64,000 nucleotides of DNA, taken from contig NZ_LMUP01000006.1 of the NCBI RefSeq assembly GCF_009765875.1, forward strand, positions 124,001 to 188,000, written 5' to 3'. The position numbers were made by a program, and so were the translations under genes. Below the pieces are notes generated by a model. It did no database searches. It saw only the letters and a program-made list of their open reading frames with translations, and was not told where the DNA came from. Below, piece after piece: positions 25,354 to 33,982 of this stretch. This DNA comes from Pedobacter sp. L105. Its GTDB lineage: Bacteria; Bacteroidota; Bacteroidia; Sphingobacteriales; Sphingobacteriaceae. Each line of letters opens with the position of its first letter. Positions within the stretch are counted from its first letter, which is position 1.

Positions 25354-26172
25354 ATGGAAATAGTAGTAACAGGTGCAGATTTCAGCGCGTTAGGTCTAGG
25401 AAATACGAGATGGATTGAGCAGTATATCAGTGCTGCTAATATTACAAATACAACTTATAAAGGCGCATTAAGAACTTTATATAATTCAATGTCTGCAGGC
25501 GGTCTGGATAAGAAATTAGAAGTACTAAGGCTTTTTTTTACGGGTAATTCAGCAGTGGATTCATTAAATGTACTGAACTACCAGGCATATAATGTTGCTT
25601 TCCTGGCAGACACGGCAGCAGCGCATACTGCCAGTGGTTATCAGCCTTCTTCAACTCAATGGGGTATTTCAACGTATTTGATTAAAGATCTGTCAAACTT
25701 TCATCTACATGCCTGGAACAGCACACCTGAAACCAGTGGTGCTGGTTATATTCTTGGACGACATGCCCCCCCAACAAGTACAAATAGCTTTTCGGCAGTG
25801 TTACTTAGAGGTAGCGGAACAGCCGGTCAGATTGCTGCCCCAAAAGGAACTATCAATGTTAACGCAGGACAAGGAATTACCTTAGCCGGATATGATGGAT
25901 CTAAAACAGGTCTTCTATCCACATCAAGGAATGGGACAACCATGAGACTTTATGATGGCGGTGTACCGATCGCTACTTCAACGGTACCCTATACCGGATT
26001 TTCAGATGGAACATTGCCAATGTTGGAGGGAAACAGTCTTGACGGAAATGGATCTTTTTATTCAAGGGCCAAGATTTTCTCTCTGGCTTATGGTGCCTCC
26101 GCCTGGACTGATGCTGATGAGCTATTACTTTTTAACACGCTCAATACTTTTAAAACAACGTTGGGAGTATAA
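25354..26172 (+). CDS. Tail-associated protein with LamG/concanavalin-like fold
   Basis: 272 residues, beta-rich, starting 17 nt after the preceding fibre. Residues about 80-260 look like a LamG-type beta-sandwich (GAGYILGRHAP, then LLSTSRNGTTMRLYDGG and a TLPMLEGNS turn). No enzymatic motif is obvious and there is no signal peptide. It probably binds glycans next to the two esterase fibres, or is a fibre tip. Confidence 0.55.
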   Translation: MEIVVTGADFSALGLGNTRWIEQYISAANITNTTYKGALRTLYNSMSAGGLDKKLEVLRLFFTGNSAVDSLNVLNYQAYNVAFLADTAAAHTASGYQPSSTQWGISTYLIKDLSNFHLHAWNSTPETSGAGYILGRHAPPTSTNSFSAVLLRGSGTAGQIAAPKGTINVNAGQGITLAGYDGSKTGLLSTSRNGTTMRLYDGGVPIATSTVPYTGFSDGTLPMLEGNSLDGNGSFYSRAKIFSLAYGASAWTDADELLLFNTLNTFKTTLGV

Positions 26173-26243
26173 CCAATAAAAAATATAAGAATGCTATTAT
26201 TAATTTCATTTAGCCTGAGGGCTCTTAAAGTAATTGTATACCA

Positions 26244-29200
26244 ATGATAAATTCACTGATCATTTATAGGGCAGGGGCTGTATTAACATCTATTGATATA
26301 GATGAGAATACTGTTTATAATGAAAAAATACCTGGCACTAAGCTAATTACCTGTCCTGTGACTGCGCAAACAGCACTTTCCATTCAACAGGGAGATTATA
26401 TTACCTGGAAATCGGAAAATTATGTGATCCATATCCTGCCGGATTTCGATAAAAGTAATGATTCAAATACGAAGAAGTATAATATTACTTTCGAGGCTGA
26501 ATTTTATCAATTCCTGGATGAGTTTGTAATCAGTTCAACGGGATTGAAAGACTTTCCGTATTATGGGAATGCTGCTTCCCAACTGCAACTAATTGTCAAT
26601 AATGCCAACAGGGACAGCTCTGGCTGGTCGGTTGGGACGGTTGACCCCACTGTAGCACAAATCGTAAATTACAGCTGGACTTACTGCCGAGAGGCGCTTG
26701 ACATTGTTGCAGAAGCATTTGGTTTAGAATACCAGTTTACTGGCAGGGTAGTGAGTATGGTTGCTACTGTAGGCAGGGATACCACTGTTAACATCCAGAT
26801 GGGCCGGGGAAAAGGCCTGCAGGGGATTTCCAGGAAGCCCGACACCAGTAAGAATATTATTAACAGGGTGTATGCAATAGGCGGTACCCGTAACATTGAT
26901 TCAACTTATAGGGATGGTCTCCAAAAGAACCTGATCATAGAAGGTGAATATATTCAAACGCCTGGTGTGACGGCTAAAACAGAATCTGTAAAAGAAGCAA
27001 AATATTCGAACGATCTGATTTTTCCGCATTATAAAGGGGTAGTTACGTCGAGAACGGTAGTCAGTGCTGCCGATGGATCGGTATCGTATGTTACAATCAC
27101 TGATAAGGCTATCGATTTTGATGTGATGGCCTATCTCCAATCCGGAGTAAACGCTACTGTAGGATTTCTGACAGGTGAGCTTACCGGGATCGAGTTTCAG
27201 GTGGCAGGATTTGATTTCGCAACTAAAATAGTTACGCTGATTAACAATACCGATGCAAATGGGTATATTACCCCTAATACCCTTAATTTGCCGGCTGTTG
27301 GAGATAGTTTTACTTTCTATGATATCCGTATGCCAGATGCATACGTTACAAAAGCGGAAGCCGACCTGCTTGCAGCTGCTACAGTTTATCTGAATGAAAA
27401 CAAATCTCAAATACTTGTTTTTACTGTCAAAACTGATGAAAAGTATTTAAGGGATAACCTCATTTCTATTAAGTGCGGAGATAGGATCACTGTAACAGAT
27501 AGTGATTTGAATTTGGCAAACCAAATACTTCGTTTTACGGAGATTAGTTATCCCCTGGTTAATGAGTATGCTATTACCGGTGTAATTGGTAATCAAATTA
27601 CTTACGATAAGATAGTGAAATTGTTTGCTGATGTAGATAAAAGTACAGATCAGATACAAAATATCAGTTTAAGTAATATAAAGTCTGCAAGGCAGAATTC
27701 GATTAACCTGAATAATCTTGCCGGACGTGTTTTTGATCCTGATGGAAGTTTGGCTGAGGGGGCGGCTACATTATTTGCTGCCATGACCAAAGTGGGTTTC
27801 GATTCACAAAATTTTGGATTAATAGATGTAGTGATCAGCACAAATATCGCCGGTAATGAAAATAGCTTGTCTATTAGTGCCGGGCAATTGGTCCATCGGA
27901 TTTATAAGATTGATGGGGTAGGGTATGATTGGATCATGACGGCTAAAAGTATAACAGGTTTAACCCCTGCCAAATATTATTATGTATATGCTAAATGTTC
28001 GACAACTACATTAACAGGTACCTGGGAAATCAGCGAAACGCCTGTTACAGTTGGAAGTTTTGCCGGTTTCTGGTGTTTTAATTTAGGGCAATTATTTGAG
28101 GTAAATACTGATGGATACAGAAACTTTGAATTTACTAAAGGGATAACCTATACTGTCGGGAATACTATTACTTCGGGCAGGCTTCAGGATATAACTAAAC
28201 AAAATTATTTTGATGTTGAAACAGCTCAGTTTAATCTTGGTGCTCCTGGTGCCTCAGGAATGGATTACGGTGTTACAACTCCAAAAACACTGACCTTACG
28301 TGGAGCTCTGATGCAAAGTGGATCCGGAATAGTTTCTCCATTACCTGCGTACAGAGGGGACTATGATGCTGGGTCGACCTATTATAAAGGTGATACAGTT
28401 TTATACAACGGATCGCAATGGATATTTATCAATGCGGTTGCAACTGCCGGGCAAACTCCTCTTGCTGGTATTTATTGGGCTGTGTATGCATCACAAGGTA
28501 ATGGTTCTATAGGTGTGAGTGCTGCTTTTACTCAATTCAGATATCAAAAGAATGGCAGTTCTACCGTTGCACCGGCTCTGACTGTTACGGATGTTAATCC
28601 TTCATTATGGACTTTGGCACAGCCTACGCTCGGAACAGGTGAGTATCTCTGGATGACAAGTGCTATTAAAAACCCACAAGATGGGGCAAGAAATTATTTT
28701 AGTAAAAACTCCGTCCTAACACTTACAAATGTCGGATCAGCTGCACATAATGGAACTACAAATAACGGGATAACTATTATTGGTCAGTCTGGAGGTGGAG
28801 GTAATATAAGGATTCAAAATGTTATAAATTCTAATGGATTGTGGACAATTTCATTTATTGCCTCAGCTAATCAGAGATCCAGCATTCCTATTGATATCTG
28901 CAATGGAACACCCCAATATGTACTTGTAGCAGCATCAAACGTAGAAAACACTTATTCGTTGACATTTAACGTGACAACTTATCTTAATGGAGGTGACACG
29001 ACTTTTCAATTCGTTGATTTTGGAGGCATAGAAAATAAGTCTTATGTAATCAGGAATTTAAAAATTCAAAAAGGTAACGTCGCTGATCAGTGGACACCAG
29101 CCCCTGAAGATATAGAATATCAGGATCAATCTACCTTAGTAGGTACCTGGGGAGTGCCGGTAAGAACGAGTGGTACATCTGGTGTGCAGGGCGCCTATTT

Positions 29201-29999
29201 AACAAATTCTGGTAAATGGCTCGCTACTACGGTTTATGTTGGCACGGCTATCAGGATACAGGCAGTTCAGTACCCGTCAAACAACCTGTGGTATACAACA
29301 AGGACAGATGCAGGTAATATTCCAGCAGGTACACTCCCTACAAATACAGCTTACTATAATCCTTTCGGGGCACAGTTTGATAGTGTAGCTACTGGACTAT
29401 TATTAGCAAATGCGATTACTGCAGAAAATCTAACAGTAAGAAACGTTAAAACTGCTGAGGCTGGTGTTAAACACATAGAGATCAATGGAGTTGACAATAA
29501 TCTAAAAGTACTTAATGCCGCGGGTGCTGTTCTTGCTCTTTTAGATGACGATAGCGCATATGAAACTGTGCGTAGTTCCGATATACCGCCCGTACAGTTT
29601 TCAGACGGAACCTATCAATCAGATTATTTATATCGTAGAGTAGGAGCAAATGGAGTGTTAATGTATTATTATGCTGTCAATGGTCCAGGTATGTCAATAG
29701 GAATAAGCCCGACAGATGCAAATGGATTTAGTTCAGTGGGTAGGAAAGAGATATATACTAATGGCCGTTTAAGAGTTAGTAATGCGGATGAAACAAATGA
29801 AACTGTAATTGATAAAACTGGAATTAATACTACAGGTACAATGTCTGTAACAGGTCAAACAACACTTGCAGGACCGATAGCTTTGGCAAATGGTTTGGTG
29901 CCTTTTACAGGTTATGAACTTGTCAGTTCAAGCGGGCCACAAACAAGAAAGTATATCAATGGATTTTACATTGGTATTGGCGATGGAAATTCATGGTAA
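26244..29999 (+). CDS. Tail hub / tail tip protein (Tal- or gpJ-like)
   Basis: 1251 residues, the longest in the element. The first 400 residues (starting MINSLIIYRAGAVLTSIDI) resemble the hub domain of siphophage tail-tip proteins in Bacteroidota elements. Around 690-740 a Trp/Tyr/Gly-rich segment (YRGDYDAGSTYYKGD) looks like a small carbohydrate-binding module of the CBM5/12 type. The C-terminal third is a beta-rich fibre. It closes the tail operon before the lysis genes. Fully open frame; no signal peptide. Exact family needs a profile search. Confidence 0.65.
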   Translation: MINSLIIYRAGAVLTSIDIDENTVYNEKIPGTKLITCPVTAQTALSIQQGDYITWKSENYVIHILPDFDKSNDSNTKKYNITFEAEFYQFLDEFVISSTGLKDFPYYGNAASQLQLIVNNANRDSSGWSVGTVDPTVAQIVNYSWTYCREALDIVAEAFGLEYQFTGRVVSMVATVGRDTTVNIQMGRGKGLQGISRKPDTSKNIINRVYAIGGTRNIDSTYRDGLQKNLIIEGEYIQTPGVTAKTESVKEAKYSNDLIFPHYKGVVTSRTVVSAADGSVSYVTITDKAIDFDVMAYLQSGVNATVGFLTGELTGIEFQVAGFDFATKIVTLINNTDANGYITPNTLNLPAVGDSFTFYDIRMPDAYVTKAEADLLAAATVYLNENKSQILVFTVKTDEKYLRDNLISIKCGDRITVTDSDLNLANQILRFTEISYPLVNEYAITGVIGNQITYDKIVKLFADVDKSTDQIQNISLSNIKSARQNSINLNNLAGRVFDPDGSLAEGAATLFAAMTKVGFDSQNFGLIDVVISTNIAGNENSLSISAGQLVHRIYKIDGVGYDWIMTAKSITGLTPAKYYYVYAKCSTTTLTGTWEISETPVTVGSFAGFWCFNLGQLFEVNTDGYRNFEFTKGITYTVGNTITSGRLQDITKQNYFDVETAQFNLGAPGASGMDYGVTTPKTLTLRGALMQSGSGIVSPLPAYRGDYDAGSTYYKGDTVLYNGSQWIFINAVATAGQTPLAGIYWAVYASQGNGSIGVSAAFTQFRYQKNGSSTVAPALTVTDVNPSLWTLAQPTLGTGEYLWMTSAIKNPQDGARNYFSKNSVLTLTNVGSAAHNGTTNNGITIIGQSGGGGNIRIQNVINSNGLWTISFIASANQRSSIPIDICNGTPQYVLVAASNVENTYSLTFNVTTYLNGGDTTFQFVDFGGIENKSYVIRNLKIQKGNVADQWTPAPEDIEYQDQSTLVGTWGVPVRTSGTSGVQGAYLTNSGKWLATTVYVGTAIRIQAVQYPSNNLWYTTRTDAGNIPAGTLPTNTAYYNPFGAQFDSVATGLLLANAITAENLTVRNVKTAEAGVKHIEINGVDNNLKVLNAAGAVLALLDDDSAYETVRSSDIPPVQFSDGTYQSDYLYRRVGANGVLMYYYAVNGPGMSIGISPTDANGFSSVGRKEIYTNGRLRVSNADETNETVIDKTGINTTGTMSVTGQTTLAGPIALANGLVPFTGYELVSSSGPQTRKYINGFYIGIGDGNSW

Positions 30000-30082
30000 T
30001 GAGCCGTTATTTTAAATGTCTACAGGGAGAAATAAATATGCTCTGTTCATTGTTTAGAGCGATTAAAGGAAGTAAAGACTAA
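29999..30082 (+). CDS. Possible 27-residue peptide coupled to the tail hub gene
   Basis: ATG overlaps the hub stop (TAATG), giving 27 residues with a basic end (RAIKGSKD). The coupling is the only evidence that it is translated. No function can be suggested. Confidence 0.25.
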   Translation: MSRYFKCLQGEINMLCSLFRAIKGSKD

Positions 30083-30150
30083 AATTAAAATAAAAACTTA
30101 TCATCACCTGCTGAAAAGCTGTAAAAGGCGATAGCCCGACATCCCTTTGG

Positions 30151-30158
30151 TAAATTTG
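30151..30158 (+). promoter_or_regulatory. -7 promoter box before the lysis genes
   Basis: TAAATTTG matches the Bacteroidota -7 consensus and lies 28-35 nt before the endolysin start. No -33 TTTG at the expected spacing, so an activator may be needed. Confidence 0.4.
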
Positions 30159-30185
30159 TGATACATCTATTAATCAATGTATCAC

Positions 30186-30794
30186 ATGGCAGATTACAAA
30201 ATTGCAGCAGCAGAAACAGGAGAGAATGAAGGGTTATACGCCAACAATCCAAATGATCGGGGCGGTGAAACCTGGGCAGGAATTGCGCGTAATTTCTGGC
30301 CGGGTTCCAAAATCTTTACCTTGATCGACCAGATTAAGAAAGATCATCTACCTGCAGGAGCAAACGTCCATTTAAGGTCATCCTGGCTCATCATTAACAA
30401 ATATGCGCAGGCAGATCCTGAACTCAAAGGTTTAGTTGCTGCTTTTTATAAAATAAACTTCTGGAATGTAAATAGTCTGGATTATGTTAATGACCAGCAA
30501 CTGGCCAATTCTGTTTACGATTTTGGCGTAAATTCCGGAACACATGCTGCGGGGGATAAATTGCAGGATGCCTATAATAATGTAAGAGGGAACCTTCCGG
30601 CATTAATCAATGACGGGGACATAGGTAGCAAAACGCTGTTTGCTGTAAATTCATTTCCTGCAGCTGTTTTATACGCAGAATACAATAGGTTAAGAGAAAC
30701 ATATTATAGGTCTTTGGCGCAAAACCCCACTCAAAAACAATTTCTTTCCAGCTGGCTGTCCAGACTAAAACCTTACCGTTCAGCTTATGCTTAA
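30186..30794 (+). CDS. Endolysin, GH108 muramidase with peptidoglycan-binding domain
   Basis: 202 residues from the ATG at 30186 (an ATG three codons earlier is possible). Residues 10-35 match the GH108 active-site pattern, with Glu15 in ENEG as the catalytic acid and NNPNDRGGETWAGI after it. The C-terminal part (VYDFGVNSG, then GDIGSKTLFAVN) is the family's peptidoglycan-binding domain. It cleaves the glycan backbone of the cell wall. There is no signal peptide, so a holin is needed; one follows directly, overlapping by 8 nt. Intact lysis genes are expected for both phages and tailocins. Confidence 0.85.
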   Translation: MADYKIAAAETGENEGLYANNPNDRGGETWAGIARNFWPGSKIFTLIDQIKKDHLPAGANVHLRSSWLIINKYAQADPELKGLVAAFYKINFWNVNSLDYVNDQQLANSVYDFGVNSGTHAAGDKLQDAYNNVRGNLPALINDGDIGSKTLFAVNSFPAAVLYAEYNRLRETYYRSLAQNPTQKQFLSSWLSRLKPYRSAYA

Positions 30795-31074
30795 TGAAAA
30801 TACAACTCCCCGGGCATTGCTTGCTTTTTATTGGAGCGTAATCGCTTCTATTATGCTTGGCTATATTTTATACAGGTGGGGAGACCAAAAAGAAATATTA
30901 ACCTTAATCATCGGATTGATAGGCGGTACGGTTATCGGCGGTATTTTCGGGGTTTATTTCGGAGCTGCACATAAACTGCCTCCGGGAGATCAGAAGACAA
31001 CTACTGAAGTGTCTCCGGATGGCTCTGCTACCGTTACCACCGAACCGGCCAAACCAATTCAGGACGTAAAATAA
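30787..31074 (+). CDS. Holin (two membrane helices)
   Basis: 95 residues with two hydrophobic helices, about 11-29 (LLAFYWSVIASIMLGYIL) and about 39-61 (a Gly-zipper-like IIGLIGGTVIGGIFG), and a polar C-terminal tail of 30 residues rich in Thr, Pro and Lys. Size, topology and overlap with the endolysin gene fit a class II-type holin that lets the muramidase reach the wall. Sequence alone cannot exclude another small membrane protein. Confidence 0.65.
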   Translation: MLNENTTPRALLAFYWSVIASIMLGYILYRWGDQKEILTLIIGLIGGTVIGGIFGVYFGAAHKLPPGDQKTTTEVSPDGSATVTTEPAKPIQDVK

Positions 31075-31085
31075 CCATCGTTTTA

Positions 31086-31469
31086 ATGGAAGAGAAAGAG
31101 ATTCCCGGATTGGGGAATAACCAGGATATGGTAGACCGAAAAGCCGCCTGGGTAGAGCGGATGTTTGATAAATTATTTGCAGCGATAGAAAAGGACCCAA
31201 AGGCTGCTTTACTGGTATTGTCGGTGGTTTTAAATTTTTGGATGTTCAGCATCATTACAGATTTAAATAAACTCAGGATCGCTGATATCACATTGCTTAA
31301 TGAAAAAATCAATATCGCCGTGGAAAGGAGCGTGAAAAATGAACTGCCTAAGCAACTGGCACCTTATAAAGAACAGCAGGATAGTAACAGTAAGAAACTG
31401 GATAGTTCACTAATCAACCTCGACGGAACAGTAGAAAAAGTTAAACAATATTATAAAAAGAACAAATGA
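31086..31469 (+). CDS. Single-span membrane protein with coiled-coil tail in the lysis cassette
   Basis: 127 residues. One hydrophobic helix near 40-58 (ALLVLSVVLNFWMFSII) and a C-terminal 60 residues of heptad-rich, Lys/Gln/Asn-rich sequence. It starts 11 nt after the holin gene and its stop overlaps the next start. It could be an antiholin or the inner-membrane partner of a two-part spanin; no signature decides. Confidence 0.5.
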   Translation: MEEKEIPGLGNNQDMVDRKAAWVERMFDKLFAAIEKDPKAALLVLSVVLNFWMFSIITDLNKLRIADITLLNEKINIAVERSVKNELPKQLAPYKEQQDSNSKKLDSSLINLDGTVEKVKQYYKKNK

Positions 31470-31633
31470 GAAAGTTATTGATCCTATTCCCTATGCTCTT
31501 AGTCGTGTCGGGAACGTCCTCGGGCAGAGCTGTATCTAAACTGCCGGCAGTCTATTACCTGGCTTATCCTATCAGTTCTAAGGTAGATCTTATCAGCAGG
31601 AAAACTGCTGAATTAATACCCTTAAAAAGATGA
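31466..31633 (+). CDS. 55-residue exported or membrane-anchored peptide in the lysis cassette
   Basis: The ATG overlaps the previous stop (ATGA), so translation is probably coupled. Residues 1-20 are a signal-peptide-like hydrophobic stretch (LLILFPMLLVVSG) after Arg-Lys. The remainder is short and basic. Family not recognised; the overlap and place suggest a lysis accessory. Confidence 0.45.
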   Translation: MRKLLILFPMLLVVSGTSSGRAVSKLPAVYYLAYPISSKVDLISRKTAELIPLKR

Positions 31634-31844
31634 ATATGAAACCTGCATGAGATTACATCTTACAAAAAGTAATGGACCGGGTTTATGATCTCTTAAACAC
31701 AAAAAGAACAATAAAAACGGGTGAAAAATAATCTTAAATAAGCTTCATAACCGATAAAACCACCAGAGGCACTGGAAGACAATTAAAAAACAATAGGAAC
31801 TATTGATAAAACAATAAAAACTAAGATAAAACAAATATATTCTG
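31634..31844. other. AT-rich non-coding stretch before the u-spanin-like gene
   Basis: A-rich sequence with short direct repeats (variants of AAACAATA and GATAAAAC). No frame, hairpin or promoter box I would defend. Confidence 0.3.
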
Positions 31845-32408
31845 ATGAAAAAATTAATATTGTTCTCCCTGGTGCTGGTTTTATCCGGCTGCGGTCTGTT
31901 TAAACAGGTGCATAAAGAAAAAACAACTTTAAAAACTGAAGCCAGTCAGGAAGTTAAAAGAGACAGCTCAAGTTTAATGATCAATCATTCTATTATTACA
32001 GTGAAAGAAAAAGTTGATACTGTTTTGCTTGTGCCTGAGAAGACTGTCAGACAGGAAACCATTTTGAATATGGATAGCCTGATCAGTGGCATGACCGCTG
32101 TAAAGAATGACCTGGTAAACGTAAGTCTGGTTTTGAATCCGGTCACGCATGTGCTTTCTGCAGTAGCCACATTGAAAAGCCAGCTGATCCCACTAAAAAT
32201 TGACAAACAAACCATCACTCAAAATAACATTGTCCAGACCGGCAATCAATCAACGAATTTTAAGGTAAAAACTAAATCAGCTGCAACACGTTCCATTGTA
32301 GATAAAAAACCTGTTAACCTAGCTATGTGGCTGATGATCGCATTTATTTGTGTACTGGCCATAGGTCTTGTTTACTGGCTGGTAAAAGAGAAATTAAAAT
32401 TATTCTAG
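31845..32408 (+). CDS. Unimolecular spanin-like lipoprotein
   Basis: 187 residues. The N-terminus is a lipoprotein signal with lipobox LSGC (Cys16). Residues about 160-183 are a C-terminal membrane helix (LAMWLMIAFICVLAIGLVYW) ending in a short Lys-rich tail. Between them is a periplasmic region rich in Lys, Ser, Thr and Val. An outer-membrane lipid anchor plus a C-terminal inner-membrane helix in one chain is the defining architecture of u-spanins, which fuse the two membranes in the last step of lysis. It is the last gene of the element. Sequence family not recognised; the call is by topology. Confidence 0.65.
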   Translation: MKKLILFSLVLVLSGCGLFKQVHKEKTTLKTEASQEVKRDSSSLMINHSIITVKEKVDTVLLVPEKTVRQETILNMDSLISGMTAVKNDLVNVSLVLNPVTHVLSAVATLKSQLIPLKIDKQTITQNNIVQTGNQSTNFKVKTKSAATRSIVDKKPVNLAMWLMIAFICVLAIGLVYWLVKEKLKLF

Positions 32409-32493
32409 TACTATTTGCTACAAGTGCTACGGAATAAATACATGTTTTTTGTAAGTAATTATTTGTTGAGTTATTGTAACTGATTTATTATTT

Positions 32494-32548
32494 GTCTGGC
32501 AGGCGAGGGGTTACTAGAGACTTGCCTGCCATGCAAGCGCTCTAGTCA
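32494..32548. other. tRNA-Ala-derived fragment at the far end of the element
   Basis: The minus strand of 32521-32545 matches 24 of 25 bases of tRNA-Ala 7038-7062 (end of the D-arm through the anticodon arm), in inverted orientation. Immediately to its left, plus-strand 32498-32516 (CTGGCAGGCGAGGGGTTAC) matches 16 of 19 bases of tRNA positions 7051-7069 in direct orientation. The two pieces together also form a hairpin. This looks like a decayed attachment site or the scar of repeated integration at the tRNA, and marks the right boundary of the element. Confidence 0.55.
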
Positions 32549-32554
32549 ATGTGA

Positions 32555-32962
32555 TTAATGATCATCCCCCTGGTATATCCACATCGACTTTGTCTCTCCT
32601 GCGGTTTTGAAACCACATTTTTCATAGAAATTCACTGCCTTTCCGTCGGCAACTAAGATCTGCTGATGAAACCCACTGTATTTTTCCTGGAACCTGTCCA
32701 GTATCAGCTTGCCGATTCCCTTTCCCTGGTAGGCTGGATGAACGAGGAGATGGGGGTAATAAACCACCAGGAATCCATCAGATAATGCATTGCCCAATCC
32801 AACCAGTTTCTCCTGCTCCCACGCGGTAATCAATGTATGAGAGTTCATCAATGCTTTATATAATAGGTCCGGCTTTTCTGCGGATGACCATTGGTTGGCT
32901 TGATATAATTCAATGATCGCGGCTGGTTCAATGTCCTTAGTTTCTTTTATGATGATATTCAT
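32555..32962 (-). CDS. GNAT-family N-acetyltransferase
   Basis: 135 residues from the ATG at 32962, which lies 4 nt after the upstream DinB-like stop; a longer frame to 33019 would overlap that gene. The acetyl-CoA binding motif A is seen as HPAYQGKGIGKLIL (Q/RxxGxG/A) near residues 80-95, followed by NFYEKCGFK, typical of GNAT enzymes. It probably acetylates a small molecule or amine; the substrate cannot be told. Co-transcribed with the DinB-like gene. Confidence 0.85.
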   Translation of the reverse strand: MNIIIKETKDIEPAAIIELYQANQWSSAEKPDLLYKALMNSHTLITAWEQEKLVGLGNALSDGFLVVYYPHLLVHPAYQGKGIGKLILDRFQEKYSGFHQQILVADGKAVNFYEKCGFKTAGETKSMWIYQGDDH

Positions 32963-32966
32963 ATCG

Positions 32967-33404
32967 TTATGCTGTGATCTGCCTGATGTGATGCTGTAAG
33001 TGGGAAAGATAATCTTCAACTAAATATTGTAAAGAGCGCGGCTCTCCATTTTTCATGAGGCAGGTTCTGCTAAGGTCCGTATCAGGTATACGGTTTACAA
33101 GATAGGCCAGATGACGGTTTAGTGATTCCCACAGGGTGATTAATTTTTCATCATCATATTCCTGGTATCCCTGAACGGATACCCACTCATCCTGTTCGTA
33201 ATAAATTGAGGGGTTATCCTCAATTTGACCTCTGATGAACCGTTGAATATTAACGTTTGCAGAATCTACTAAATGCCCAAGTATTTCCTTCTTTGACCAT
33301 TTATTTAAGGGTTTAGTACAAAACTGGTCGGCTGTTATTGTTCTCAGCTGATCAGGAAAAGAATCACAAAGCAATGATATATTATTTAGTATATCTTTAA
33401 TCAT
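32967..33404 (-). CDS. DinB-like (DUF1572/DinB_2) metal-binding protein
   Basis: 145 residues, four-helix pattern. His in ILGHLVDSA near 44 and a His cluster in YLSHLQHHI near 135-140 provide the metal ligands of the DinB/YfiT superfamily. Members are thiol-dependent transferases or of unknown role. It starts a leftward two-gene operon with the GNAT gene (4-nt spacing). First clear host gene beyond the phage-derived element. Confidence 0.75.
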   Translation of the reverse strand: MIKDILNNISLLCDSFPDQLRTITADQFCTKPLNKWSKKEILGHLVDSANVNIQRFIRGQIEDNPSIYYEQDEWVSVQGYQEYDDEKLITLWESLNRHLAYLVNRIPDTDLSRTCLMKNGEPRSLQYLVEDYLSHLQHHIRQITA

Positions 33405-33535
33405 ATACCGAACAATATAAGCAGTATTACTGAAATGATAGTCCTTTTTAGGAAAATGTAAGCCAAATTTGTTCGGGCAGGATAAAACAAGTTTTAATAT
33501 TGCCGTAACGTCATTTAAATCGTGATCTTTGGATC

Positions 33536-33943
33536 ATGAATTCACTTCCTGATGAGCTTAATGGCCTTTTACACTATTGTCATTCTCTGGCTAAATTATT
33601 ATTGGATGAACAGGGCGAATTTTATCCTTTTGGTACTTATCTGAATAATGAACTGACCATTACCCAGCGTATGTTTCATGATGGAGATGACTTTCCACTG
33701 AGTACCGGTTTGATTAACATCATTCAGCATGATTTTGATCAGCAACTGGCAGCAGGACTGCTAAGGGCGTCTGCTATTACATATGAGGCCAGGGTAACGA
33801 ATGAACATTATAATGAACCAGTGGAAGTGATTGCGGTGAGATTTAATGCGGTATACCTTGAATCACCAATTGTTTACTATCTGCCTTTTAAGGTTACGGC
33901 TGACAAAGTAGAATATCTGGTCAGCTGGATAGAGCTTGAATAA
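33536..33943 (+). CDS. Hypothetical cytosolic protein
   Basis: 135 residues, acidic, alpha/beta, without signal peptide or membrane helix. It contains EFYPFGTYLNNE near residues 30-40 and ends in a PFKVTADKVEYL strand-turn-strand. I have seen similar small uncharacterised proteins in Bacteroidota but cannot name the family. Single gene, divergent from the DinB-like gene. Confidence 0.55.
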   Translation: MNSLPDELNGLLHYCHSLAKLLLDEQGEFYPFGTYLNNELTITQRMFHDGDDFPLSTGLINIIQHDFDQQLAAGLLRASAITYEARVTNEHYNEPVEVIAVRFNAVYLESPIVYYLPFKVTADKVEYLVSWIELE

Positions 33944-33982
33944 TTTAATCCTGGCTGTAAATAATACTCCTTAGTATCTGGA

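Noticed and set aside
26191..26247. 18-residue leader peptide overlapping the tail hub start
   Set aside because: Overlap with the hub ATG is suggestive, but such short frames are common by chance in AT-rich sequence and no regulatory hairpin accompanies it.
26901..27410. Minus-strand 169-residue frame inside the tail hub gene
   Set aside because: Antisense shadow of a long conserved-looking gene; Cys/Ser/Ile-rich with no motif.
7376..32408. Contractile injection system or R-type tailocin
   Set aside because: No sheath protein, no gp25-like or baseplate wedge genes and no AAA+ ATPase; chaperone frameshift plus Dit/hub order fit a non-contractile tail.
7376..32408. Gene transfer agent
   Set aside because: A GTA needs capsid, portal and terminase, none of which is present.
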